A DNA stretch of 64,000 nt from Anisus vortex (taxonomy: Eukaryota > Mollusca > Gastropoda > Planorbidae): NCBI GenBank assembly GCA_949126835.1, contig OX421500.1:18234181-18298180 (forward strand), in the 5' to 3' direction. Position 1 is the stretch's first letter, and every line of letters begins with the position of its first letter. Positions 41,201-56,200 of the stretch are shown in pieces. The notes beneath the pieces were generated by a model, which saw only the letters and a program-made list of their open reading frames with translations, made no database searches and was not told the origin of the DNA. Position numbers and translations under genes: made by a program.

Positions 41201-44200
41201 TCTTTTAGTCCCAAATCAGAGGTTGCTAATCAATACGCCCAAACTGGTACTAAAACCGTGAATGAATGATGTGTGTATTCTTTAATGTATGTATATATAT
41301 ATTCTATTATGCTGTCAATTATGATTCATGTTGTATTTTGATAGTAACTACTCATTTATTTTGCTAAACTCAGCATACACGTAAAACCCCCACCCACCTG
41401 TAGACACCCCCACCCACTTCTACCCCTTTTTCATTATCTCCCCTCTTCGTCCCCTACTCAGCGCCCGTGGTCAAGCCCTTGATCCACTCGTCGTAGTGAC
41501 ATCTGGAGCGAAGCGTCTCGCACATACGTAAGCGCCTCGGGCTGCGCTCGACCAGAACCAATAGACACAGGTACATCAAGGGAGATAAGTCATTATCTTA
41601 TCCTTTGTATCTCCGTATACGTCTACCCACCCCCACCCTTTTCCCCTGGGCCCCACCCCGCAAAAGTCGGCGGTACTAATTGTTCACCTACACCCACTCC
41701 TAATTCCCCCCCCCCCCAATAGTCAATCCTCTATACAAGTATATTTTAAACCAGCCAAGCAGAACATATGTAATTCTAAACTAATGTAGCTATCCAATCA
41801 AATCGACCACTGATCACGTGACTAAAATCCACGAACGCGCGCTTAACTAGTTTTAGGGCACTTCGGCTCAAGCGTTAGGTGGAGAAGGTTGTTCGATTCT
41901 AGCCTCCACTTATTCAGTTCGTTCCATAGGATATACCGCCTGCATGTGTATAGATATATATTTTGTCAGTATAAGTGATTTCATGAACACAGCTACGTTT
42001 GCCTAATGTTGGACAACCTAGCAGTACCATGTGTTGAGTGTTAACTGAAGCCTGTGCTAATTCGTATATGTATCTTGCCATTGAGTGAAGACTTGAAATG
42101 ATAATAAACACCTGAACTTAACCAGCGATTTATTTGCCTACTTAGAACTATCTGTTGTGTCCGTCATAATATCTAACGAGCCAGAGAGAGAAATAATAAT
42201 TATTCCAGGGCGATTCCAGTCACGGTAACTCATACCCCAAGACGACCTGCCACCACTACCCCACTCACCTACGACTCCGCACCCCTCTTACGTTTTACAG
42301 AGATCTATGATTTACGTATCAATGAGAGAAGACTTAAGCTTGTTTTTTCCTATTCGTAGATTTGTCAGTACATAGGGTTTTTGTGATTTATTTTTAAAGT
42401 GATCGATCGAACTAATTGCAACAGTCGTAGTTAAGCCTTGGTTGACAGATTATGATACATATCATCTGCCTTATATCCATCATTTAGGCTTGATTTACAC
42501 AATTCCTTAATATGATACTTAATATTAAAAATCTCACCATTAATTGCAGTCAGTAGAGCTTGTGATATCTTCTGTTTATCTAGTGTTTTGTTGGTATCCA
42601 CTACGTGACAGTTTTGGCCTTTCTCGTGCATTCCTGTTATCATATTCTGGATACTGATTGATGTTTTTGTAAGCAGACAAATTTAAAGCAATCTTGCTAA
42701 ATCAATAAGACTTGGCAATTTAACGATAATTTAAATATCATTATAAATAATGTTCTGAAACTAATATAATCTAGGTCACAATGTTGCAATTTAAGTAAAA
42801 ATACAGAAATATTTACTCAAAACCTTTACTCTACTGAATGGGCGAAATGTTGTGTGATAGATAATAAATACATAGGGCTCTTGATAGGACACGGTAAATG
42901 TTATGTTTAGACAGCGGATGGTTTGGCCTGCAGGATGGACGTTGTCACGCCCCCACTCAGAGCGTGAGTTCTCCGGGCAACGGACACGTTAAAACAGTCA
43001 ATCACTATTGGCTTGTTAGTCCATAGGTGTGATAGCAGACATTTTTCTTCAAGCACTATCGGATTTGCGGTACATTTGTATTGTATGGACTTGTTTTCCT
43101 CTAAACACTTAGCATATACCCACATAGACAGGAAAATAATTCGTAGCCTATATTTGTAGATGAGGTTGTTTACTGAAACAAACGAATTTATTTAATTCAA
43201 AGTGGTTAGACAAGAGTGGAGAAGTAATATGTAGAGTACTACTGTCTTTCTTGTCGGTCAAAAGGAGGGATTAACTTTCATTAGACAGGCCCATACAGAT
43301 AGAGCGGACAATGGAACCAAACAAAGAATAGCATACAAAGAATACAATAAACTGCCATTTCAAGATGAGTGTTTCAGTGGGAATGGACGCCAACACACCC
43401 GAGACAACGACCATATAATTAACCAAGATAATGTTTGAAGACAACGTTATACGGGTCGAGGGATGTACATTTGTACAAGAGCAAGATGATGATATGACGC
43501 TTACAAAACACCTTGATGTAGTAAGGAAAGCTACTATATAAAATTTGCTACGACACTTTGTCAAATTAGAAAATGGAGTATGAATCCAAAAAAAAAATGC
43601 TGCGAAAGACTAGAAAAACAGCTATCGAGAATTAGTTCTGAGAACTACACACGAAACGCTATTTTCTGGACACATGGACGTAGCAAGGACCAATAAGACG
43701 ATTTTATCAAAGTTTTACGGCCGGGAGTGAATGAAGATGTCAAAAGGTTTGTACAAACATGTAAAGTAATGGGCAGAAAGGCTATAGTTGACAAACCCCC
43801 AAAACAGACCACCGATGTTATTAACAGGTCCTTCAAGAAATTTAACGTAGATATTGTTGGCCCAATGCTCGTGATATTTAAGAGAGAACATATAATCATT
43901 TTAACCATTGTGGAAGTATGCTCAAGGTTGCCAGAGGCTTAACACCGAATGTACATCAGATCTCAAGATAACGCCCTAGCCTTGATCGGCGTCTTTGCAA
44001 AAGATTGGGTTCCCTGAAACGATTCTTTCTGACAGGGGCCGGCAATTCACGTCACAATTAACACTTTGCAGAAATACTATTGTCATGTATATTGTTTTTT
44101 CAAGAATTGGAACACGCAATGTTTATTCTTCCCTATCTCTCTTTTCTCACTACACACAATATTGTGGGCGGGGCTTAGGCTTTCCGATTGCTTGACGTTT

Positions 44201-47200
44201 AGTAAGAAAACAAAAGATTCTAGGTAATGTTGGGATTCTGTGTTGATCTCAAATTCTCAGTGTCTGGGAACGACTCATTATTTAATAGGGGAAGTTCCTA
44301 TCGTTTTGTTATGAGTTTTGTAATGATACCATGATTTTCACCCCTACTGGTAGTGGGTCTGTCCCTTGCACCACTTGGATAGTATTTAATGATTTGTTTT
44401 GTGTAAAAGAAAGAGAGTTTTCAAAATATGTTTCTTTGAGGACGCTTGGGTTGCACTATTTTATTCTAACTGTACATAATAGATATATTGTAGATATTGA
44501 ACATATCACCTGAATTAAACTATCAACAACAGTTACTCTGAAGCTTCCTCGTCAAATTACTATTCTATTGTGTTGTCTACAATACTATAACATTTATCTA
44601 CTACTCTAACGTCAAGGAAAGGAAACTTCTTAGAACACAAATACTGAGTTTGTGCCCAGGACTATAAGAAGAGTTCGTGTAATACTGCAACATAAATAAT
44701 AATAATTAAAGTCTCCCCTAGGACTAACGAGAATTATCAGCAAGATCTACACAGCTCTGGCCGCAAGGGGATTGTGGATGTAACACTATGTATAAAACAA
44801 ACTTTCACTAGAAGATATCACCCACAAAGCTTCACCGAAAAATGGAAACAAATATATATCAAGAGTAGCGGACGACAGAGTGGAGTACTGGGATTTGATG
44901 CTACCATGTGTGTTATTGGCTTATCAGAAATAGTCCTCAAGAGACGGCAACGTTCTCGACCTTTGAAATGATTTATGGCGCGAACCCTAAAGGCACGATG
45001 TCAATGTAAAGAGACCTAAGCGCGGTCGAGTTATCAAGTAATGATTGACTCCCGACAAAGACTTATTTACTTGTGTCAGGCTGCGCGGTGTGCGGTCAGA
45101 GAGAAATCTGTAATGATTAAAAATCGAATCAATATAGGAAGACATCGAAAGAAAATAAACCCAGGCAAAGAAGTACTCTTGTAAAAAGATAACATACTGT
45201 TTATCAAATTGCAGGGACCTTTCCGAGTGATCCGATCCGATCACGGATGTCGACTATGAGATAAACATTCTAGAACAAGCTCAAATTAGTTCATACCAGC
45301 ATACTAAATATTTTTTCCCAACGACTCTTAAAGTTATAAAACCACCAGAGGGTCGAGAAACGTTGTGCCGTGCTATAATATATGAAGACGACAACACTGA
45401 CGAGTGCTCAACATCTACAACACAACCCGTACTAGGAAGAGGAGAAACATGGGACAATGTTAACTTAGAAAATGTAACCAACAAAAGAAACGAGGAACTA
45501 AGGCGGTTACTGAGTCACCTTTAAACGATATTTGCGGACAAACCTGTCAAGACTTATGTATTGACTCAGTTATCAAATTAATGGAGGACAATGAGATTAA
45601 ACTGAAACAGTACCCAATTCCCCTGCATCACAGAGAACGACTGCAGGGTGACTTGAGAGAATGGTTGCAGATATGGCTCATTGATCCATCAGACACCCCT
45701 ACGCAGCACCAATCGTCCTTGTAAAGAAAAAAAACTGCGCCTGTGTGTAGACTACAGACAGCTAAATGAAATAACCATTTTTGGACCCTTATCCGATGCC
45801 CAACGCCGAAGTATTGATGACAATGCTAACCAGAGCCAAGTACTTCACAAAACTAGACTTATCTCGGGGCTGATGGCAAATACATACGTGTGTTGAATTG
45901 AAGCCAAACCACTAACTGTTTTTATTCCAACCTTTGGACTCTATTAGTGTGACTTTATGAGTTTCGGCCTTGTTAATGCAGCAGCCACTTTTAATAGGAT
46001 GATGGCTCGGTAACTAGCATACAGGGAAAACAATATTTCCTACTTAGACAATATCTGCGTGTTAAGGAAATATTCACCCTCATACAATAACACAATCTAA
46101 CAGTAAAGCCGTCCATAAGAGAACTGGGCTTATCAGATGTGACCTTTGTAGTATAGAAAGTGGAACACAGTTCAATAGCACCTGTAGATGAAACGGCGTC
46201 AAATATATTGAGATTAGGCCAACACCATAAAAACAAAATAAGAACGGATTTAATGGGATTGTGCAATTTCTATCGAAATTTCATTAAGAATTGGGACACA
46301 TAAATGAACCTCTAACAGTTTAAGAAAAAAAAGAACTAATATGGTTAAATGGTCCAATGATTATCAAAGCGCACTGGAACAAGTAAAATTGGCGGTAAAA
46401 AAATAGCGAATTTTAAAACTACCTGACATTTCAAAGCAATTTCCACTATTGACAAATGCATCATCTGTAACTATAGGAGGCTGCTAAATGCAAAAATTTA
46501 AACAGGTCGGTGATGGTTAGACAAGAATGGATCACCAGGAGTAATATGTTAAAGGGCGGTTGTCCGTCTTGTCCGAAAAAGGGGGCATTTGAGGGACGGT
46601 TGTCGGTCGCTGCAGGAAAATAGGCGCTCCGAAGGGAGAACACCGGAGATATAGACGTTCAAAGTTTTTAAATAAACAAACTGATTCAAAAGACACGGGG
46701 ATTAACACACAAAACCAGGAGAGTGAAGTGGGTGGCTACGGCTGGTGCGGCAGAACATCTTTCTAGAGGTCAATCACCACGCTGTCATTTTACATCAAAT
46801 AGAGGTAATTAACATTAAGTTACTATATTACTAATATCGAGTAATAATAATTTTTCCTCGTTTATTAATAAACACATCACTACAGTAAAATAATTGATTG
46901 ATACAATTTATACCCAGGGCTCTTATCCATTAAATTTTAAGTCATAATAACGTATACACTTCATTGGCGTAGCCAGGGTTTCAAGTATGATGGTGGCAAT
47001 TAATGCAAGGTCGGAGTAGCAGGAGGACAGGGCAGGGCGTGTATTAAGTATATGGGAAAGGGGGCGATAATGCAAGAAGGAATAGTCACCGTACGGTGAA
47101 AAAAAAGGTTCTACTGCTGCACAATGATTTCCCCTGAAATTATTGAACAACTAACTTTGTATTAAAGAATCAATAATGACATTTAAATTAGAGTAATTAA

Positions 47201-50200
47201 ATATTTCTAAGACAATAATAAATAGTAAGCTAAGAAAAGGAATGACATACTGCTAAAATATTCCGAAAAAAGAAATTTTAATAATAAAAGAAAGCGTATA
47301 AAACTATGTTAATTAATATTTGGGGGGGGGGGAACAAATTATTGACACAATTTTATAGAGGGTGGTCTCTGAAAGTTTTACAATTGTTGACAGGAGGAGT
47401 TAATAGTTCACAACAATTGTTGACGTAATTAATAGACGTAAACAAAAATTGTGCAATTGTATCAGTAATATTCACTTTAAATGCATTTTTGAAAACTTCA
47501 TTCAGTTAATAGTTTGAGAATCTAACTAGATTCAAAACGTTTTTATAATTCAATATTTCTATTGAAATAGGTTTGTAAGCCTGTCAAACGATTCACGGCT
47601 TAAATCGAGTTTTATAACTATGCAATAAAAGAAGTAAACGCGTTCACAACACACAAAAAAAGATAAGAAATCTCAAACAAGCGATATATCAAGTGGATCT
47701 TGTCTTGACGGATAATCCACTCTAAAAATCAAGTGTTTGAATTCAATTTAGTTTTGAAGTGTAAATCAGAAATACTTAAACCTGTAAAAAAAAATGGGGT
47801 CATTACACTTTCCCAAATACTATTGTGCAACAATTTAACGTAATGACTTCCACAACGATTTTCTTGCACGGACCTGCATTATGAGTTGGAATCTGGATTT
47901 TCCATTAACATTTTATAATGCTTGGTTTTATGAAAAAAATGCTATCTTCAGATTTAAAAAAAATGGCTTTTATCTCATGAATCCCGGCTGTTAATACATG
48001 TGAAGCCTTACTTGTTGTTTAACGATATAAGCCTTTTTGTAGTGTGAGAACCACTGGTTTAAATGTGTTTTATTTGTTAAGATAAAGTGTAGATAAAAAC
48101 ACAATAAGACTCATTGTTTGACATTACAATTTAATATTTCGTTCTTGACAGAACAATTCAACTAACATTTACATACTATAGGGGATTTGCCTTATCTTAG
48201 AGTAGATTTATATTTGACCAGTTATCTTTAACCTAAGGCGTGGGTTGACATTCGACACTTTTGCTTAAGTTGACGTACGGAAGTAATACATTGAAATACA
48301 TTTATTTTAAAAACATATAACTGCTTAACACCCTGATTTAGAACTATTAAAATCATTAAATATATTGATGTGTAGTTAATTACGTTGCAAGAAAAGGACG
48401 TATATGCATTATTTATAACCATACGCAACTTAAAAAAGCAACAAAAAAAATACTAAATATTTTTCTTGAATTAATGATATGTATTTGAATTATGGTATTT
48501 CCTGTAAATACTTAAGTAATAAATAAAATATTTAGGCATTTTAAATATATGAAATCTAGAAGTAAAATAAAGTTGTAATTCTTCAGTTTATAGACTAGGC
48601 TCGTTATATATAATTATGTAAGCCTTACAATGTTAACATCTACCAACACCTACTTGTATTATTAGCGTAAACAAGTGAATACCAGTATAAATGCATACCT
48701 TTTCATATTATGCTCTTTACTGACACAACGTTCCAATTTCTTACTAATCACCGCTGGTTTTGAACTGTGATACAATTAAATTAGTGAAAATTGCAAGTAT
48801 ATTCAGCGCTAAATGTTTATCAGTTATAAGATATATAACCACATTTATTTACTTGTTATATAAGTTAAAAGTGTATAAATTATGCAACATAAACTTTTGC
48901 AGTAACTATATCAAGTGTCTTGGAGATGTGATATATTTCTTTAATTTGAAATCTCGAATGAAAATGTTTGATGTGAAAAATAGGAATGTTGTGTTTGAGG
49001 CCTTCGGATGTGACGTCAGTTAGAGACTAAAGAAGAATTAAAAAAATGGAGTACAAGAAAAGATGTTTGTTCCATGTAAACAATAAATAAAGTATTATTA
49101 ATAAAGAATACATAATTGAGTTAAACAAGTGTGTGGATATATTCTTAAAGTATTATATATATATATATGATTCTATTTTTATGTGTGAAATGGATTGACT
49201 AGTAAGTGTATCATAAATCTGTGTCAGTTGTTTGGAGTTTGGTGGGTGCTACCAGAGATATCAAAGTTAATAACGCCTCGGGCAAGAAAACATTAAATAA
49301 CATTAAATAAGAAAAGGACCTTTACAGTAGTCTAGACTATAAATCAACCAAAGTGACTTACTTTGGAAGTATATTTTCTTGAGCGTATGCGAGTATGTCA
49401 GCGAGTCCTCCTGTGCCCTATCATACGAGACCATAACATAAAAGCAATCGTAGAAACATAAATTTTACTGTGGCTAATAATTGAACGGCCATAAACGTAT
49501 TAAGCTAAACATAAACATTCAAAGAAAACAAAATGATAATAGCCTAAAGGATTTAAAAAAAAAACCAACTACAAATCATTTTTAATCATGTAAGGAGTGA
49601 GATTGGAGTGTGGAAAATTCACGACATGACTAGAAAGTATAAGACTGATAGCTGGATATGAGAAGTAAAAGGAGACATTGTGGCAAAACTATTGATTTTA
49701 TGTGTATATATGTGGATTTATTTAATACATTTTATTGCAAAATTAACATATGTATAAACAGTTACATGCATAAACAATATATTGCATACCTTTAAAACGA
49801 TAATAGTTTTACCACTGTCAATGTGTTGTTTCATTTCGTCATAGTTATCATTTGTTCCATGACATAGAACAATGCATTCTGAAGATAACATACAATTTTT
49901 AAAAGATTTTTAAAAAATTATATTATTATAGTATTTCTTAAACATTAAACAAATACATTTTTTGCTAGGGTATACGAAGAAGTCGTAAAACAAGCTAAAT
50001 TATATATTGTTATCCTTGTCTCGGATATCAGACTGAACGAAGTATGCTAAGAAAGTTCTAATTTTTTGGCTATAAATGACAGTATCCAAAGTTTACATCT
50101 CTCAACCTTGTTATATTGCGTCTAGAAAAACGATATAAGGCAGTTTGGTTCGACCGATTTTAAAATGTTTAAAGATAAAAGGACGAGCCTGCCGGCTTAT

Positions 50201-53200
50201 TAGTCTAAGGCGTACGGATGCAAAGAGCTAGACTGAAGCGGGACACTCCAATGTCCTGTCCGTGACTAGCCACCCCACTGCACGCCGATAACGCTTGCCG
50301 CGTAATATACTGTCCGGTCTCCTAAGTCACATTCACCAAACTGCTACTTCTACCAACATTGTCATGGTGGCTCGTTCTTACACCAAACTGTCGCCCCGTA
50401 GCACACATTTTAGCATCCAGGCAGAAAGAGGGTTTGAGACGGACTCTTGCGCGCATTGCTTCCTCCCCGCCGATGCTCGGAGTCACTTAGCGGTGCAATT
50501 AGGCAGATGAGATGCGCAACATCTGTCAGTCATGCGTTCGCTATTCAGTGTATTTTTAATGTGAAAGTATTGTCGTTTTAAACACTTCGCCAGTCTTTAA
50601 GCCCATAGGTACTGAAGTGCTTAAACCAGTGTCTTGTATTATTAAAACTATTTTATTGTACTTATTATAGTAGAATTCATTATTAATATAACCGTCTTCA
50701 TTTATGACTGTTTTTTAAACAATGTATATACACTTTTACATGCCTTGTAACAATCATTATTTAAAAAAATAACAATGTATAAAAAAAGGAGAACATCTAT
50801 AAAAAAATATATGGAGGAAATCTAAATAGATAAAAAATACCTTTCGCAGGAGTATCATTCTTCAAGATTTCCTGAAATAAACAGTGGCAGTTGCTTTACA
50901 TTACTTCATCAAAAAGTGTTTTTTTGTATCGCTTTGCTTTTGCATTAAAAAATCATATTTTAAAATACAATATTGTTCATACCTCATTAAAATCGGGTTT
51001 CTCTTTGGCTCTTTTGTAGTGAGGGACTGCACTATTATTTACACTGCAACACATCGATATAAAACATCATGATCATCATCACTAGATACAGCAAGGGTAC
51101 ATTCTATCAAAAGTAAATTGTATTACATACATTTAATATTTTAGCGTACGTTGTTAATAAAGAAAAGAAAATGTTGAACCAAATTCATTATTTTACATGG
51201 TTTAGTTATATATTTAAATGTTTAGTATTCGCTTATTAAGCTTATTTAATATTAATTGAATTTTTATTTTATTTGATTTATTATTTTTTTTTTTTTTTTG
51301 GGGGGGTTGTAAAAAGATAGTATATGTCACTGCCACTATTCTTAGTGATATTGTCGTGACCGATGCGACATAATTGGAGACGTTATAACTGCTAAAGTGC
51401 CGACTTTCATTCTCTCTCCAACACAATAAATAATTCTAACAAGTCTCTTTTTCAGCAAGCAATTTATTTCTATTAACAATACAAATACAAGATGTCAGGA
51501 TATACATTTAGCACATTCCCATTCACGTTCTCTAAATATCAACGTCTATTTAAATACACTATCACTCCAGATCTGAACAACGATCTTACACACTACCAAA
51601 ACACTCCCTTTCTTGACCGCCCGTTACACCTTTCTCTCTGGTCATCCATGCTGACCTCTTCCGTGTTTATGTGTTGTCAATTTCTCTTATTTATTGGTTA
51701 GTGACAGTATATATATTTAACCAAATTAATATTGCTTAATAAAATTTAGTATTATTATTAAAATAGGATAATCAATTAAAACATTTCATTTAATACAGCA
51801 TACAACTTACTGCGTTCTATTATTAATGCAATAAATAAGAAAAAAAATTGAAACTATTTGTATGATTTTCATTAGTAACTATTATTGAGATATTATTTCT
51901 GCCCAAAAAAAAAGATATACATTTTTAAAGTAGCTTAAATAAATACCTTCTTTAGTGAGAAGTTGAATTACAAATGTCAAGAAATATCTGATATTGTAAA
52001 TCTTCTTTTTGTTTTCTTCATTTTCTGAATAATCACCAATTAATCGTACGACAAGCTATGAAAAATTTAAAAAAGACATTATGTTTGATAAAGGTATGTG
52101 CATAATGTCCTTTGTAGTCAAGAAAAACACCATTTTAATTGATTTTCTATTGCGAGATATGTTTTAAACAAGCATATTTATTATATAATGATATTTAAAA
52201 TGTATGATTGTGATTAGTTAATGTATGTATTGCTTCCAATTTATAATTAGCAAAGTATGTTTATAAACTTGTTAACTCAAATCTTTCTATGAACTGTACA
52301 ATTGTTTACCAAATAATGTCATCCAGTATAATAAAGATTATAATATTATTTATTTGTACAATATTAGTTAATGTCAACATTTGAAATGTTTTAACAACGA
52401 TCATTATATTACTTTTCTTCATAATTAAAAGAAATATTTGAATAGATACGTATGCATTTTCTATTGTAATATATGAGACAAACAGACCTATGTTCAAAAA
52501 TATTCAGCGACTGCTTGCTAAAAAAATGGTCAACATTTCTTTACATGTTATGTAGTAGAAAGAAATTTAAAAAATCTTTACTTTTAAAGAGTAGACTAAT
52601 CAACAACCTTTCAACTTTGTTTGTATGTTTATTGTTACGTACAACTAGACTTTTCTAGTATGTGTTGTTTGTTGTTTATGCCATCACGTTTCATTTTACA
52701 TTATGTTAACATTTATTAACGATTCAGCGCAAACAAAACTTGTTTTTATTTCTTTTGTTTCGACTTGTCGTCATTTCTTAAAGCTTCTAGAAAACTTTGT
52801 AATGCATTTATGAGAGATTTTTTCTTTCACTAACTTTGAATGTGTTTATTTTCTAAATAAATTATCTTCTAGAATATACATCCACAGCGAGTATTTAAAG
52901 GCCAGAAAATTAACAAGAAGTTTAGTTTTTTAATTGCATTTGGAGTTGTACATCTGTTATCATTGTACGCATTTTATTTTTTGCTATCTCACTTGTGATT
53001 GTAATATTCTAAAACAAGGTATTGCACATTTTCTTTCCTACATATATGTACTACATTATTCGATTTAGGATTATAATGTAGGATTTGTATTTGTTTTCTC
53101 TATTGTGTACATTGCAATTGTTAATTTTGTTAATGAGTCATTTAAATTGTTATGTATGCTATTATATCCCTTGACTTCCATATTATTTTTTTTGCTCAGT

Positions 53201-56200
53201 TTGTATTTATTTATCATTTGACTTTTTTGTTATAGATTTTTTGCTTTATTGTATACTACATTTCAAAATTGCATTGTTAATCAAAAAGCCAAAGCAAATA
53301 GTAAAGTAAATTAAATAAATACGTAATACTATTGAGATATAAATTTGACCACTTCTTTCTGAAATCTTTAATGATGTTTTTGTCACCATTACTATCAAAC
53401 ATAGATCGAGCGACTTGAGGAAGTATTGTTGTGAACAAGAGCATAGACAGAAAACATAGGACATTTATGGACGTTACTATATTTATGCAAACAAGGATAA
53501 TTACATATATATCAATGTAGCTTATTATCTGTATAAGCTAGAAATCAATGTTACTAAAACGCTTTACCATTTAGACTGTTATATTTACAAATACATCAAC
53601 AAAAGTTTAAATGAATCACCCAACATTTTCTCACGTCATGGTGCGAGTATAACAAAAACAAATAACATAAAAAGAAAAACATGTTTGGGGAATACGGAAA
53701 TGTATGATGAAAATGATTTGAAAGTTACTATTCTTACGTTTAAAGGTTTTGGAGTTGTACAAAATACATGCAATTTCCTGCAGTGATCCATATTTTCGAA
53801 CTTTTCGGTATCCGTCTTGGCATCATGAGTATGAGAATTCTTTGAATGACACTTATGTTAAAAATATTGCTTATTAACAGTTTAAAATATCATGCTTAAA
53901 CTGTAAAAATGCAAAACGTTTGAAAATAGTATAATGCATATTTGGTCCATCCATTCGTAAAAAAAAATATATTATTTTGTCTAATTAAAAATAGTATTAG
54001 CTTTAGAAAACAAATGCCTTTATCAAGTAAGATAATGGGTTTCCTTTACTTTTACATAATCAATTTTTCTAATAATTCAATAAGAAGAATGATACGCACC
54101 GAAGGTTCGGGGCTAACTTGATTTCTGAGAAGAAAAAAAAAACAAGGTACAATTTAGAGGTTAATATCAAATACGTTTATTTTTCTACAGGATCCAAATG
54201 TTATAAAAAAATTAATGATAATAATGAGTCAGCTAGTTAGTTTATCTGTAGGTTTATTATGAAACAAAACATTTTATGATAATCAAAATATTACTTACCG
54301 CCTCATTGTACAGTCACATTGCAATCAGCAAACAATATATTTTTTTCTAAATACTATCCCATATCAACGTGTTTACGCACGCCTACAATTCTAAGAAACA
54401 CTTCTATATTTAAAAGTTATTAAACAGTCAGAACTATGTGATTTCGTTAATTTATTGTCTTGTGGTACTGAATATATCGTCTCTACGTGCGTCTAAAGTT
54501 TGATCGATGGAGTCAGTAAAATAAATATCTCCAGTATTGATATAGACTCTTGCTTTGGGTCTAATATATCATTGTCTACCTGTTTAATGCTATCTGCTTA
54601 ACTTTCTACCTCTCCTTTTCTATTATTTCTCTCTCTCACTCTCTTTCTTTTTCTGTCGTTATCTCTCTCTCTCTGCCTTTATTGTTATGTATAATATTCA
54701 ATGTTAGCGCAATGCTATATCTGTTATAAGAAGGAAATATATTCTTATTAAAGGCTTCGCCTATACAACTTTAACCCTTTGTAACATTACTTGGTACTAA
54801 GCTGCAAAATAAAGTAAAGAATGTATGCATTTAACTTACTAAAAAAACAGCCATGAATTTATTTTCGTAAATACATTTTTCATCCATTTATGTCACTATT
54901 CACTAGATTAGTAGGTACACAAAAAACTACTTATTTATTTTTGAAAAAAAACGTATCGTTTGTTACATAAGCGCATTTTATACAAAACATTATTGCGTCC
55001 AATGCTTACTCCTTTTTTACTCCCTTTCTATTAACTTGTATTTTCTGTCTGTCTTTCTGCTTGCTAGCTTGCTTGATAGCAAAACTTTGCATCGATTTTC
55101 TCGACCACTTCCCTTGGTCCAATCGAGCTGAAATTTGGGCAGCAGACTTGTCCAAACGAACAATACATTCTATTAAATTTTCAGTTAAAACAACTTAATT
55201 ATACTTTACTTGTGACAATATTCATTTCTTAAAAGGAAAGTATAAGAAAAATGTTGGTTTCACGTAAAAAATGCCTGTGCAACTTTTTATAGTTTTTCGG
55301 CGCAAAGTTAGAAAAAAAAAGGATGCAATAAGGTTATTTTTAGAACAATTCATACGGAGTAAGGAGATATTTTTGAGATTTGCGACACAGATATTTTTCT
55401 GCACATGTTATATTTCCATTAATCAATCAATTATTTAATTACATGATGGTAAACTTAGTTTGGAAAGAAAGGGAGTATAATAAAAACTTTGTTTTTATGG
55501 GTTATTCTTGTTAAACAATTTGGAAGACATAATGCATGCACAAAATGAATTAACCTAAAAGAGTACACTGCAAAAATACAAACTTATTTTATTGAATCTT
55601 TTTCTATATGTAAAAGTTAAAAAAAATAATTGTGTTTTGAACTTGGTTAAACCACACTGTCCACGGCAATCAAGGAATAGTCATATACTTCTTGTCGCCT
55701 TAGATGAAAATAAAAATACAGTCAAAATTTGTAGAAATGATTAAATTATAGGTTAATAATTTGAGCCGATGTAATCCAACATATGAATTTAACATATCCT
55801 TCTGAAGGCTGAACAATAATTTGAATTCAAATAGTAAAAATAAATAAAACAAATATCATTTTTTAGACATTCTTTATCAATCAATTCAATATTTAGTAAA
55901 GAAACTTATTGAAATATATTTACATTAAACAAGAAAACAATGTACATAACCTAACTACTAAAATGGTATGGTAAAGGATATGTTAAAAGTGCATACTTGT
56001 TTGGAGGAAGATGATTATGTCAACTGTTATCCTTTGTAAGACAAAAAATGTAAAATAAAATAGAAATACTCCTCAATAAAACTATAAATGAAAATGTCAA
56101 GCAATCATGAACATGTTGACTTGCAACAATCGGAATCTAAACGAAATAGGTACTCATAACTAGAAATTGACAAAAAAAATAGTTCTCTTTTGTCCGACTG

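Larger units (their letters stand above)
39121..42300 (+). mobile_element. GC-rich Ty3/Gypsy remnant
   Basis: Base composition jumps to about 50% GC with sharp edges at about 39120 and 42300. It contains a gag, the C-terminal half of a protease, a short RT-thumb fragment and a probable LTR, then about 60 bp of further GC-rich sequence. The RT core, RNase H and integrase are missing, and there is no LTR on the left. It differs strongly in codon and base use from everything around it. Confidence 0.8.
43190..46800 (+). mobile_element. Gmr1-like Gypsy relic with integrase before reverse transcriptase
   Basis: Integrase pieces (43560-45240) come before reverse transcriptase pieces (45560-46310) and an RNase H trace (46330-46500), all on the plus strand. 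This is the IN-RT order of Gmr1-like elements. Many stops and frameshifts make it dead. A solo LTR of another family splits the integrase. A block with GGTTAGACAAGA-TGGA and AGTAATATGT occurs at both 43204 and 46516. No gag or LTRs were identified. Confidence 0.8.

Noticed and set aside
42240..42300. N-terminus of a second gag ORF
   Set aside because: A short open frame exists, but too little sequence to identify. Mentioned only as possible leader sequence.
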